A DNA stretch of 63,035 nucleotides from Solibacillus cecembensis (GTDB lineage: Bacteria; Bacillota; Bacilli; Bacillales_A; Planococcaceae), in NCBI RefSeq assembly GCF_001439635.1, contig NZ_LMBZ01000001.1, positions 349,103 through 412,137 on the forward strand, written 5' to 3'. Within the stretch, counting starts at the first letter, position 1. Every line of letters begins with the position of its first letter. Below, piece by piece: positions 41,912 to 50,777 of this stretch. The notes beneath the pieces were generated by a model that did not search any database, had not been told where the DNA came from, and saw only the letters and a program-made list of their open reading frames with translations. A program made the translations under genes and the position numbers.

Positions 41912-42607
41912 ATGGTAGCATCACGGATTTTAATTATTGAAGATGATTTAAGCATTGCGGAATTGCAGCGAGATTATTTAGAAATTCATTCAATTGAAGC
42001 AGATATTGTAACGGATGGATTAGAAGGGGTGAATTGTGCATTAAATGAAGATTATGCCTTAATCGTTATTGATTTAATGCTCCCTTCGATGAATGGCTTT
42101 GAAATTTGTCGCCGTATTCGCGAGGTGAAAAATATTCCACTCATGGTTGTTTCAGCAAAAAAGGAAGATGTTGATAAAATTCGTGCCCTTGGTTTAGGCG
42201 CGGATGATTATATGACAAAACCATTTAGCCCTAGTGAGTTGGTTGCACGTGTCCAAGCACATATAAAACGCTACAAACAGCTAACAGGCGCTGGGCAAGC
42301 GGTTGAGTATATCGAAATGAATAATATTGTTGTCGATAAGGCAGCGCGTAAAGTTTATGTGCTCGGTGAAGAAATTACATTTACAACAAAGGAATTTGAT
42401 TTACTCGTATTTTTTATGGAACATCCTAATCGTGTATGGACGAAGGAACAGCTTTTTCGCCAATTATGGTATATGGATGATTTGGATGGTGAAGTATTCA
42501 CTGTTGTTGTCCACGTCGGGCGAATCCGTGATAAGTTAAAAAAAGGTAAATTATCAGACTTACCGATTGAAACCATTTGGGGCAGCGGTTATCGCTTTAA
42601 TAATTGA
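41912..42607 (+). CDS. OmpR-family response regulator
   Basis: A 231-residue regulator with a receiver domain (acid pair in IIEDD, phospho-acceptor Asp in VIDLMLPS near 54, Lys in TKPFSP near 104) and a winged-helix DNA-binding domain at about 130-231 (TFTTKEFDLLVFFMEHPNRVWTKEQLF...VVVHVGRIRDKL...IWGSGYRF). It is the partner of the kinase upstream, in one operon with the two lipoproteins. Confidence 0.92.
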   Translation: MVASRILIIEDDLSIAELQRDYLEIHSIEADIVTDGLEGVNCALNEDYALIVIDLMLPSMNGFEICRRIREVKNIPLMVVSAKKEDVDKIRALGLGADDYMTKPFSPSELVARVQAHIKRYKQLTGAGQAVEYIEMNNIVVDKAARKVYVLGEEITFTTKEFDLLVFFMEHPNRVWTKEQLFRQLWYMDDLDGEVFTVVVHVGRIRDKLKKGKLSDLPIETIWGSGYRFNN

Positions 42608-42634
42608 TTTCTCCTTTTGGAGGGAGGCTCTAAT

Positions 42635-43309
42635 TTGAAACTTTTTAAAGGTTTAATTATTATCTTTTTATTCATAATAACAGGCTGTAATGACGAGGAG
42701 GAAATACAAATGGCACATCAACCAGGTGAATTGCTTCAAGCTGTTGAAGCGAACAATCTAGAAAAAGTACAAGACATATTAAAAGATACATCATACCCAA
42801 TCAATGAAACAAATGAAAAAGACGAATCACCATTGTTAATTGCAACGCATAAAAATTACATTGAAATTGCAAAAGCTTTAATCGATGCAGGAGCAGATGT
42901 TAACCAACAGGACGCGATTCAAGATAGTCCTTATTTATATGCAGGCGCGCAAGGTAAAACCGAGATTTTAGCTTATATGCTAGAAAATACAATACCTGAT
43001 CATCAAGTGTACAATCGCTATGGTGGCAATGCCTTAATCCCAGCTGCTGAAAAAGGACATTTTGAGAATGTAAAGTTACTTTTAGTAGACGGAAAGATGG
43101 ATATGGATCATCAAAATAATTTTGGTTATACAGCCTTAATTGAAGCAGTCGCATTAACGGACGGTTCAAAAGTATATCAACAAATTGTACAGGAATTGTT
43201 AGCTTACAATGCGAACAAAGAGCTTCGTGACAACAACGGTATGACAGCATTGGATTACGCTAAAGAAAGAGGATATACAGAGATGATCGAGCAGTTGGAA
43301 AGGAAATGA
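42635..43309 (+). CDS. Ankyrin-repeat lipoprotein
   Basis: A 224-residue lipoprotein: short signal with lipobox FIITGC (Cys near 18), then five ankyrin repeats over about 30-220 (for example EKDESPLLIATHKNYIEIAKALIDAGADVNQQDA and NFGYTALIEAVALTDG). TTG 42635 is chosen since GGAGGGAGG stands 8 nt upstream. The translation reads straight into the signal peptide. It is the last gene of the kinase/regulator group. Exported ankyrin proteins are uncommon and often bind proteins at the surface. Confidence 0.82.
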   Translation: MKLFKGLIIIFLFIITGCNDEEEIQMAHQPGELLQAVEANNLEKVQDILKDTSYPINETNEKDESPLLIATHKNYIEIAKALIDAGADVNQQDAIQDSPYLYAGAQGKTEILAYMLENTIPDHQVYNRYGGNALIPAAEKGHFENVKLLLVDGKMDMDHQNNFGYTALIEAVALTDGSKVYQQIVQELLAYNANKELRDNNGMTALDYAKERGYTEMIEQLERK

Positions 43310-43415
43310 AACATTTTATTAGTTGAAAAACAGGGGGATATCTCTTCCCATTCGTTTTAAATACAGTTGCCCAAAACTTTCTAGTTGTACAAAGTAAAAT
43401 TAACTAAAAGAATTG

Positions 43416-43466
43416 AAAATACCAAAAACAGGAGTGGTTGCGTTCATCTTGTTTTTGGTATTTTTT
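43416..43466 (+). terminator. Terminator of the two-component/lipoprotein group
   Basis: Arms AAAATACCAAAAACA and TGTTTTTGGTATTTT followed by TT. Confidence 0.85.
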
Positions 43467-43561
43467 GTTCAATCATAAACAATATGAAGCTTTTGGATAC
43501 AAATGTTGGGGGAAAATCAAAACTATTTCTGTAAAAGTCCCTAAAGCATAAAAATAAATTT

Positions 43562-43607
43562 CAAAAGTACAAATAGGCGATTTTCCTTCCTTGTTTGTAC
43601 TTTTTTC
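43562..43607 (+). terminator. Second hairpin with T run
   Basis: Arms AAAAGTACAAA and TTTGTACTTTT followed by TTC. No gene lies between this and the previous terminator, so it may end antisense or read-through transcripts. Confidence 0.55.
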
Positions 43608-43610
43608 TGT

Positions 43611-43626
43611 TTGAAAACGTTTTATC
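43611..43626 (+). promoter_or_regulatory. Cre-like site (weak)
   Basis: TTGAAAACGTTTTATC fits the CcpA consensus WTGNAANCGNWNNCW with one mismatch. It lies 147 nt before the RpiR-type gene, which heads an amino-acid catabolic operon. A single near-match in AT-rich DNA is weak evidence. Confidence 0.3.
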
Positions 43627-43772
43627 GGGAATTGTGGAAACGTGTAGTTGTTGTTTAATTGAGAAATTTCAGAAAACTAATTGCTATTCATACTTAATCA
43701 TGCTAAATTATGTAATACCCGAACGAAGTATAAACTTCAAATAAGATAAAAATAAAGGAGTGACTTCTTTTA

Positions 43773-44630
43773 TTGACGATTAAAGAGCGTATTGAGCAAC
43801 ATTTTTATCAATTATCAAAGTCTCAACAAAAAGTGGCTACTGTTGTTTTAAATAATCCAGCGTATATTAGTACGCACGCAGCGGCTGAAATCGGTCAATT
43901 GGCGAATACAAGTGAGACAACCGTTATTCGATTTTGTTATGCAGTGGGGCTGACAGGGTTTGCACAACTACAAAAAGAAATTACAAAGTTTTTAGTAGAG
44001 GATTATGCAAGTAGTACATTAGGAAATTACGTATCATCGAAAGAAGTGCTATTTAAAGAACCAGCGCTTTGTGAAAAGGTCATGCGTCAATCGAGTGCTA
44101 AAATTGTCAAAATTGCTGAGCAAATGGATGAACTACTTTTTAAAACTACGACGAAAGCAATGCATGATGCGAAAAAAATATAGATTGCAGGTGTTGGCGC
44201 TTCACAATTTGGTGCACAGTGGTTGCACTATACGCTGAACATGCTAAGACCGGATGTGGAATTACTTGTAATGGAAACAAGCGCCTTAATTAGGAAGCTA
44301 CAAGTAATAGATGATTCCTCCCTTGTGCTCATTATTTCCTTACATCGTTATTACAATGACACTTTGCATTTAGCACAAGAGGTATTGTCAAGAGGTGCTA
44401 AAGTGATTGGCATAACAGATTCTAATGTTGCCCCTTTACATGAAGTAATTGATACATGCTTTGTTTTGGAACAAAAGGAGCTCTCAACAATTGATTTAAT
44501 GCCTGCGCTTGTGACGTTTTTGAATTCTTTAATAGTTGGCATGATGTCACATGACATAGCTTATTATAATGAACAGCGGTTAAAATTTGACGATTTTCAA
44601 TCTAGTTTTATCGCAAATCGATGGAGATGA
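43773..44630 (+). pseudogene. RpiR/MurR-family regulator interrupted by one TAG codon
   Basis: The frame from TTG 43773 (AAAGGAGTG upstream) to TGA 44630 is continuous over 285 codons but for TAG 44181-44183. The N-terminal part is an HTH_6 domain (IEQHFYQLSKSQQKVATVVLNNPAYISTHAAAEIGQLANTSETTVIRFCYAVGLTGFAQLQKEI). After the stop comes an intact SIS sugar-phosphate-type domain (IAGVGASQFGAQ..., then IGITDSNVAPL...). The stop replaces the tyrosine or similar residue common before 'I.GVGAS'. The two halves may exist separately, but full control is probably lost. It heads the N-succinyl-amino-acid operon. Confidence 0.85.
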
Positions 44631-44635
44631 TAAAC

Positions 44636-45763
44636 ATGAATGAGCAATTACAAGCCCGCCTACAAAATGAATTTAACTATTTACATACACATCCAGAAAT
44701 TAGCTGGCAGGAAGTAAATACAACAAAATATATTGTAGAGTTATTACGAAAAGAAGGCTTAAAACCAATTGAATTTTCTGATATGACAGGTTTATATGTT
44801 GATATTGGTCAAGGTGAGCCGAAAGTGGGATTCCGAACAGATATGGATGCATTATGGCAAGAAATTGATGGACAGTTTCAAGCGAATCATTCGTGTGGAC
44901 ATGATGGACATATGACAATGGCGATTGGAGTCGTGTTGTTATTAAAAGAAATGAAACTTCCAGGAGCTGTACGTATTATTTTCCAACCGGCAGAGGAAAA
45001 AGCATCCGGGGCAAAGGCGATGCTCGAAAAAGGCGTCATTGATCCGCTCAATTACCTATTCGGTTCACATGTTCGCCCGCTTGTAGAGTTAGCAGACGGA
45101 CATCATGCCCCCGCACTTTATCATGGGGCAGCCAAGCTGATTACCGGAACAATTACGGGTATAGAAGCACATGGTGCAAGACCAGAGCAAGGAATTAATG
45201 CTATCGAAGTAGCTGCAGCACTGGTAGATGCACTAAAACGTATTTGGATTAGCCCAACGGAGTCCGCTTCCATAAAAATGACGCAAATTCAGAGTGGAGG
45301 AACGTCGACAAATATTATTCCGGGCACAGCAACATTTAGTATAGATGCTAGGGCACAAACAAATGAAACGATGAACAAATTAACGACTGGCTTCCAAAAT
45401 GCTGTCGATGCAATTAGCCTTTTGTATGGGGCTTCGCTTAAGACGACGGTATCAGCATATATTGTAGCTGCACAGGTAGATAAAGACGCAGAAGAAATCA
45501 TGAGGCAGGCAATCACCGATACGGTTGGGGTAACGAATTGTGCACCGGCTATTGTGACGCCAGGCGGGGAAGACTTTCATTTTTATACGTTTACGAAGCC
45601 TAACTTGAAAGCGACGATGTTAGGACTTGGTTGCGCGGTATCGCCAGGATTGCATCATCCACAAATGACATTCAATCATAAACAGCTACCAGTAGGAGCG
45701 CAAATTATTACAAAAGCGATACAACTAGCTTATCAGCAATTAGAAGGAAGCGAACAAGCATGA
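44636..45763 (+). CDS. M20 amidohydrolase, probable N-succinyl-L-amino acid hydrolase
   Basis: A 375-residue M20 metallohydrolase (AmhX-like). Motifs: SCGHDGHMTMAIG (about 85-97), FQPAEEKASGA (about 119-129), the lid segment GIEAHGARPEQGINAIE, and TPGGEDFHFYTF near 305. ATG 44636 is used, as GGAGATGA stands 5-6 nt upstream. In the known D- to L-amino-acid pathway, an enzyme of this class releases free L-amino acid from N-succinyl-L-amino acid. The operon partners (succinyltransferase, racemase) support that specific role. Confidence 0.82.
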   Translation: MNEQLQARLQNEFNYLHTHPEISWQEVNTTKYIVELLRKEGLKPIEFSDMTGLYVDIGQGEPKVGFRTDMDALWQEIDGQFQANHSCGHDGHMTMAIGVVLLLKEMKLPGAVRIIFQPAEEKASGAKAMLEKGVIDPLNYLFGSHVRPLVELADGHHAPALYHGAAKLITGTITGIEAHGARPEQGINAIEVAAALVDALKRIWISPTESASIKMTQIQSGGTSTNIIPGTATFSIDARAQTNETMNKLTTGFQNAVDAISLLYGASLKTTVSAYIVAAQVDKDAEEIMRQAITDTVGVTNCAPAIVTPGGEDFHFYTFTKPNLKATMLGLGCAVSPGLHHPQMTFNHKQLPVGAQIITKAIQLAYQQLEGSEQA

Positions 45764-46581
45764 TTATTAAGGAATTAACAACATTACAAGAAATGGAGCA
45801 AGTCCAACAGCTAGAGCAGCGCGTATGGGGTATAAGTCCAATTCCGACGCACCAAACGTTAACGGCTGTGAAAAATGGGGGCATTGTCGTTGGCGCGTTT
45901 GATGGTGAAAAATTAGTTGGCTTTAGCTATGGTTTTCCAGCATTAAAAAATGGCCAAAGTTATCTTTGCTCGCATATGTTAGGCATCGATGAAGCGTATC
46001 GTTCACAGCGAATTGGTGAGCAACTGAAGCATGAGCAACGTCAAATTGCACGAGCAAAAGGTTACAATATGATGCATTGGACATTTGATCCACTGGAAAC
46101 ACGCAACGGCTATTTAAACTTAACTAAGTTAAATGGTATTTGTGACACGTATTTAGAAAATTGCTACGGTGAAATGCAAGATGGCTTCAATAAAGGGCTC
46201 CCATCAGATCGCTTTGAGGTGCACTGGCATTTAGCTTCAGATTATGTAGAACAGCAACAACAGCCAGAAATTGTGAATTTACGACCAATAGGCCAATTTT
46301 CTACCGATCAAAATGACCTACCTATTTTACAATTAGCAAATTTAGAAAATTTAACAAATGATTCGTATTCACTACCTGTCCCGAAAGATTTCCAACAATT
46401 AAAGCAAACAAGCGCGGATTGTGCAATGCACTGGCGCATGATGACACGAAAAGCATTTTTAGCACTTTTTTCGCAGGGCTATGTAGCTGTTCGTATCGCA
46501 ATTGGAGAACAATGGAATGATTACATTTTTGTGAAAAAAGAAACATTAGCACTTGGAGGGAATACATATGAAAATTACTGA
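45760..46581 (+). CDS. GNAT protein, probable D-amino-acid N-succinyltransferase
   Basis: A 273-residue acyltransferase of the COG3375 type, longer than ordinary GNATs. Residues 1-145 hold the fold, with the acyl-CoA motif LGIDEAYRSQRIGEQLKHEQ (about 74-93), followed by HWTFDPLETRNGYLNLTKLNG, characteristic of this group. It overlaps the hydrolase stop by 4 nt and the racemase start by 14 nt. In Geobacillus the homologous gene beside N-succinylamino acid racemase makes N-succinyl-D-amino acids from succinyl-CoA. The assignment rests on family and operon. Confidence 0.8.
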   Translation: MIIKELTTLQEMEQVQQLEQRVWGISPIPTHQTLTAVKNGGIVVGAFDGEKLVGFSYGFPALKNGQSYLCSHMLGIDEAYRSQRIGEQLKHEQRQIARAKGYNMMHWTFDPLETRNGYLNLTKLNGICDTYLENCYGEMQDGFNKGLPSDRFEVHWHLASDYVEQQQQPEIVNLRPIGQFSTDQNDLPILQLANLENLTNDSYSLPVPKDFQQLKQTSADCAMHWRMMTRKAFLALFSQGYVAVRIAIGEQWNDYIFVKKETLALGGNTYENY

Positions 46582-47674
46582 AATAACAATTCGCCATTTA
46601 CAAATGAAACTAAAAGCACTTTTCACAACAAGTTTTGGCACATTTTCAAATAAAGATTTTTTAGTATTAGAGGCAAAGGACGAAAGCGGTACTATCGGCT
46701 GGGGTGAATCTGTTGCTTTCCATTCTCCTTGGTACAACGAGGAAACGCTAAAAACGAACTGGCATATGTTAGAGGATTACTTAATACCTCTTATTTTAAA
46801 TAAGGAAATTAATCATCCAGATGAAGTAAGCGAAATTTTTGAGCCAATCCGTAAAAATAATATGGCAAAATCGACAATCGAAGGTGCAATTTGGGACATC
46901 TATGCTCAGCAAACGAATCAATCACTTGCTGCTGCGCTTGGAGGCAAAAAAGATAAAATTGAAGTCGGTATTAGTATCGGCATTCAAAAATCAATGGATG
47001 ATTTAGTCGCACTTGTAGATGAATATGTCAACGAAGGTTATAAACGTATTAAGGTTAAGATCAAGCCAGGCTGGGATATCGAGGTAATGCGTACATTGCG
47101 TGAAACATTCCCAGGCGTTGCCATTATGGCTGATGCCAACTCAGCGTATCGTTTAGCGGATATGGAATTATTAAAGCAATTGGATGAGTTCAATTTAACG
47201 ATGGTGGAGCAACCGCTCGCATCGGATGACATTATCGATCATGCATCGTTACAAAAGCAAATGACGACGCCAATTTGCTTGGATGAAAGTATTCATTCTT
47301 TAGAGGATGCACGAAAAGCGATTGAAATCGGGGCTACAAAAATTATTAATATTAAAATTGGACGTGTTGGTGGCTTAACAGAGGCGAAAAAGATCCATGA
47401 CTACTGTGAAGCACAAGGGATACCAGTATGGTGTGGCGGTATGTTGGAATCAGGAATTGGACGTGCGCATAATGTGGCATTAACAACCTTAACAAACTTT
47501 ATCCTACCGGGTGATACAGCGAGCTCAAACCGTTACTGGGAAAAAGATATTATCGAGCCGGAAGTTGTAGCAGAGAATGGTTATATTATAGTGCCACAAC
47601 AAGTTGGTATTGGCTATCAAGTAAATGTTGAGACAGTAGAAACATATACGATTGAGAAAAAAACGTATCAATGA
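46568..47674 (+). CDS. N-succinylamino acid racemase / o-succinylbenzoate synthase family
   Basis: A 368-residue enolase-superfamily enzyme of the muconate-lactonizing subgroup. The acid/base pair is visible as K164 (in IKVKIKPGW) and K263 (in INIKIGRVGG). Metal ligands are D189 (MADANSAY), E214 (VEQPL) and D239 (CLDES). The same fold does MenC o-succinylbenzoate synthesis, but no men genes are near, and the flanking succinyltransferase and M20 hydrolase point to racemising N-succinyl-D-amino acids. GGAGGG precedes ATG 46568. Confidence 0.88.
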   Translation: MKITEITIRHLQMKLKALFTTSFGTFSNKDFLVLEAKDESGTIGWGESVAFHSPWYNEETLKTNWHMLEDYLIPLILNKEINHPDEVSEIFEPIRKNNMAKSTIEGAIWDIYAQQTNQSLAAALGGKKDKIEVGISIGIQKSMDDLVALVDEYVNEGYKRIKVKIKPGWDIEVMRTLRETFPGVAIMADANSAYRLADMELLKQLDEFNLTMVEQPLASDDIIDHASLQKQMTTPICLDESIHSLEDARKAIEIGATKIINIKIGRVGGLTEAKKIHDYCEAQGIPVWCGGMLESGIGRAHNVALTTLTNFILPGDTASSNRYWEKDIIEPEVVAENGYIIVPQQVGIGYQVNVETVETYTIEKKTYQ

Positions 47675-47683
47675 TGGCATACA

Positions 47684-47715
47684 ATCCTTAAGTATCGAAT
47701 CAGGTGCTTAAGGAT
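47684..47715 (+). terminator. Hairpin between the racemase and ykvI
   Basis: Arms ATCCTTAAG and CTTAAGGAT with a 14-nt loop ending GGTG; no strong T run. A related sequence with GGTGCTTAAG lies in front of the second ykvI paralogue (52740-52755), so it may be a leader structure rather than a terminator. Confidence 0.45.
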
Positions 47716-47774
47716 GTATTTAGGTCTAAATTAACTGAATATTTAAATAACAAAATAATTTAGTAGGTGAATTT

Positions 47775-48851
47775 ATGAAGAAAAGTATACAAATAGGGGG
47801 CGCATTTGTCGGGATTATTGTCGGTGCCGGCTTTGCTTCTGGACAAGAAATTATGCAGTATTTTACAAGCTTCGGGCTTAAAGGGTTGATTGGTGCGATT
47901 ATTGCTATGATCGTCTTTGCCTTTTTAGGTATGACACTTGCACAGCTAGGTTCGGATTTACAAACAACGTCGCACAAAGGCGTAATCTATTACATAGGTG
48001 GACGTTATATTGGATTAATATTAGACATTTTAATTACGTTCTTCTTATTTGGTGTAGCCGTTGTTATGTTTGCTGGCGCGGGCTCTACATTCCAGCAAAT
48101 GTTTGGAATTGATCCGATGATTGGTAGTGTCATTATGGTAGTAGCAACCATCATTACGTTGTTATTAAATGTAAAAAATATAATTAATATAATAGCTTTA
48201 ATTACGCCATACTTAATGTCAATTATTTTTGTTATATTAATCTATTCATTATTTACAATGGATATTTCTTTAGTAGAGGCAAATGAAATGGCCCAAACAC
48301 AAAATTCGGCAGCATCTAACTGGATTGTCAGTGCATTGCTTTATGTTTCGTATAACCTAGCAGCAGGTGCAGCGATGTTGATTGTAATGGGTGGAACAGT
48401 AAAAGATCGTAAAGTAGCTGGTATGGGCGGTGTTTTCGGAGGTGTTATGCTAGGAGCTTTAATCATTTTAATCAATTTAGCGATGTATGTGAAAATGGAT
48501 GTTGTCGCAGGAGTAGATATGCCTACACTTGAATTAGCTAACAACATTCATCCAGTAGTAGGAGTTTTAATGGCTATCGCACTTCTTGGAATGATGTACA
48601 ATACCGCAGTTGGTATGTTTTATTCATTTACAGTGCGCTTTGTTGCCGCAGATGACAAAAAATTTAAACCTACTGTTGTATTTGTAGGATTACTTGGTTT
48701 TTTCGCTAGTTTAGTAGGTTTTACAACATTGGTTGGAAAAGTATATTCAACAATGGGCTATTTAGGATTTGCATTAATTATTACAATCGTGATTGCATGG
48801 TTCCGTAAAACGAAAAAAATAGCCAAATTAAACACGGTAAATAATATGTAA
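47775..48851 (+). CDS. ykvI: YkvI-family membrane protein, copy 1
   Basis: A 358-residue protein of about ten to eleven transmembrane helices. It begins IGGAFVGIIVGAGFASGQEIMQYFTSFG, the unwound-helix-1 style motif of LeuT-fold amino-acid transporters, and continues with the YkvI pattern (LGMTLAQLGSDLQTTSHK, YNLAAGAAMLIVMGG, GVDMPTLELANNIHPVVGVLMAIALLGMMYNTAVGM). The substrate is unknown; its position behind the racemase operon hints at an amino acid. A paralogue of about 85-90% identity by eye is 5 kb downstream. Confidence 0.85.
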   Translation: MKKSIQIGGAFVGIIVGAGFASGQEIMQYFTSFGLKGLIGAIIAMIVFAFLGMTLAQLGSDLQTTSHKGVIYYIGGRYIGLILDILITFFLFGVAVVMFAGAGSTFQQMFGIDPMIGSVIMVVATIITLLLNVKNIINIIALITPYLMSIIFVILIYSLFTMDISLVEANEMAQTQNSAASNWIVSALLYVSYNLAAGAAMLIVMGGTVKDRKVAGMGGVFGGVMLGALIILINLAMYVKMDVVAGVDMPTLELANNIHPVVGVLMAIALLGMMYNTAVGMFYSFTVRFVAADDKKFKPTVVFVGLLGFFASLVGFTTLVGKVYSTMGYLGFALIITIVIAWFRKTKKIAKLNTVNNM

Positions 48852-48863
48852 TCATTTATTTTA

Positions 48864-48896
48864 CCCCGCCAGTTAAATAGTGACGGGGCTTTTCTT
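48864..48896 (+). terminator. Terminator of ykvI copy 1
   Basis: CCCCGCCA...TGACGGGG followed by CTTTTC. Confidence 0.7.
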
Positions 48897-48991
48897 CGTT
48901 TAACTTGCTTATAGGACCTTAAAAAACTTTCCTTATGTCGTTGCATAGTATGTAACATATGGGCAATATCATTTGAGAAAGAGGTTATGAA

Positions 48992-50341
48992 TTGAAGAAG
49001 GCGAAGCTAACTGGAAGAATTGTTACCCCTGAAGATCCTAACTATGAACAGGCGAGGACGAATAATAATTTAAGCATTCCAAAATTTCCGAGTAAAATTG
49101 TATTTTGCCAAAAAACAAAGGACGTCATCAATGCATTGCGGTGGGTGCAAGAAAAGAATGAATCGTTTCGCATTAGAAGTGGTAGGCATAGCTATGAAAA
49201 TTTTTCGTTAGTAACAAAGGGATTAATTATTGATGTTAGTGAAATGAATAAAATTGAGGTAAATCCTAAAGCTATGACGGCCAAAATCGAAGCAGGTGCA
49301 AATATAGGTGCAGTTTATCAAGAACTGTGGGAACATGGCCTGACGATTCCAGCGGGTACTGAAAGCAGTGTGGGTTTGGTTGGTCTTACACTAGGGGGTG
49401 GAATTGGCATGTTGTCACGGCCGTTTGGACTGACTTGTGATAATTTGATTGAAGTTGAAATCGTTACGGCGAATAGTCATGGAGGAGCCGAACTCATTAA
49501 AGCAAACCAAAATAAGAATCATGAATTGTTTTGGGCGTGTTGCGGAGGTGGAGGCGGAAATTTCGGTATTGTCACTTCACTTACATTTAAGCTGCACCCT
49601 ATTGCAAATGTGTCACTCTTTTCTATTACATGGGGGTGGGAGGATTTCGAAGTTGCCTTTGATTCATGGCAACGTTGGGCACCCTTTACAGATGAACGGC
49701 TCACATCACAAATTGAATTGAAATCAAAAAAAGTAGGCGAAATTGTTGCGCAAGGCATCTTTATAGGTTCACCATCCAAATTAAGAAAGCTCCTCAGACC
49801 TTTAAGGAATACGGGCTCCCCGACGAATTTCTGGATTAAGGAAGTGCCGTACATCAAAGCGGCTAAATTCTTTGACTTACCGAGCGGCAATCAACCAGCC
49901 CCCCGCAAACGCTCTGGATCATTTATTGAAAGACTATTTCCGCGGAAAGCCATCACCGAAATGAAAGAGTTGCTAGCAAACGCACCAAATAAAAATGCAT
50001 CTATTTGGCAACAATCATTAAGAGGAGCGGTAGGGCAGGTCTCTTCAAATAGCACCGCATACTACTACCGAAATGCGCTCATTGCTCAAGAATACTTGAC
50101 GATATGGAAATGCCCAGATGAAGAAAAGCAAAATATTCGTTGGATTGAACAAGTGAGGAATACTTTATCGCCTTATACAGCGGGAGATTATGTGAATTTT
50201 CCAGACCGCTATATTAAAGATTGGCCAACTGCATACTATGGACGAAATTTTAGAAGACTGAGAGAAGTTAAATCAAAATTTGATCCGAGAAATGTCTTTC
50301 AGTTTCCTCAAAGTATTCCACCGAACAGGAAATGGTTTTAA
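48992..50341 (+). CDS. FAD-linked oxidase with BBE domain
   Basis: A 449-residue berberine-bridge-enzyme-like flavoprotein. It has the PCMH FAD-binding domain with the RSGRHSYENFS motif (the His near 69 is the usual covalent FAD site), GAGANIGAVYQELWEHGLTIPAG, and GLTLGGGIGMLSRPFGLTCDN, followed by the substrate domain and a C-terminal BBE segment (YYGRNFRRLREVKSKFDPRNVFQFPQSIPP). Relatives such as YgaK oxidise sugars or alkaloid-like compounds with O2. The TTG start follows AGAGGT; the nearby ATG is out of frame. Confidence 0.88.
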   Translation: MKKAKLTGRIVTPEDPNYEQARTNNNLSIPKFPSKIVFCQKTKDVINALRWVQEKNESFRIRSGRHSYENFSLVTKGLIIDVSEMNKIEVNPKAMTAKIEAGANIGAVYQELWEHGLTIPAGTESSVGLVGLTLGGGIGMLSRPFGLTCDNLIEVEIVTANSHGGAELIKANQNKNHELFWACCGGGGGNFGIVTSLTFKLHPIANVSLFSITWGWEDFEVAFDSWQRWAPFTDERLTSQIELKSKKVGEIVAQGIFIGSPSKLRKLLRPLRNTGSPTNFWIKEVPYIKAAKFFDLPSGNQPAPRKRSGSFIERLFPRKAITEMKELLANAPNKNASIWQQSLRGAVGQVSSNSTAYYYRNALIAQEYLTIWKCPDEEKQNIRWIEQVRNTLSPYTAGDYVNFPDRYIKDWPTAYYGRNFRRLREVKSKFDPRNVFQFPQSIPPNRKWF

Positions 50342-50414
50342 AAAAATATTTTAAAAAGGATAAATCCGGTTATTGTTGTTTTTAGAGTATTCTTTCATCA
50401 TATAAAGTTTCATG

Positions 50415-50455
50415 AAAGCAGAGTGCAGAAATATCTTCGCATGCTGCTTTTTTGT
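50415..50455 (+). terminator. Terminator of the BBE oxidase gene
   Basis: AAAGCAG..TGC / GCA..CTGCTTT with a run of Ts. Confidence 0.7.
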
Positions 50456-50591
50456 TTTGAGTATTAATAAAAAGGGGAATAATGATTTGGTTATGTAAGA
50501 AACATCGTCAAAATTGGCCCCCAGTGTATGTTTTTTTTGAGTTCAACTTGAATAAGTTCGTTTTTTTGTAAAATCAGTAAAGTTCATATTA

Positions 50592-50643
50592 TTGACACAT
50601 AATCCTCATAGGGTTATTATTTATTATTGTTACGAAAAGTAAC
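50592..50643 (+). promoter_or_regulatory. Promoter with start-site operator for the OFA-type carrier
   Basis: -35 TTGACA (50592-50597), exactly 17 bp, -10 TATTAT (50615-50620). The inverted repeat GTTAC-GAAAA-GTAAC (50629-50643) covers the predicted start of transcription. The leader to the ATG is about 150 nt, without an evident terminator. Nothing else is seen between 50455 and 50590. Confidence 0.6.
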
Positions 50644-50777
50644 TAGGTGATTAATAGTTATAATAGTGAGAATTCTTTTCTTTTAATTGTAGATAAATCA
50701 ATTTGAAGTATTCTCTCAAATTACGAAATATTTTGCATGAAAAATAGAAGTCAAATATTGGAATCGGGGACGTCATC

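Noticed and set aside
46568..47674. Annotation as menaquinone MenC
   Set aside because: The fold alone cannot decide, but no men genes are near, and the succinyltransferase and M20 partners favour N-succinylamino acid racemase.
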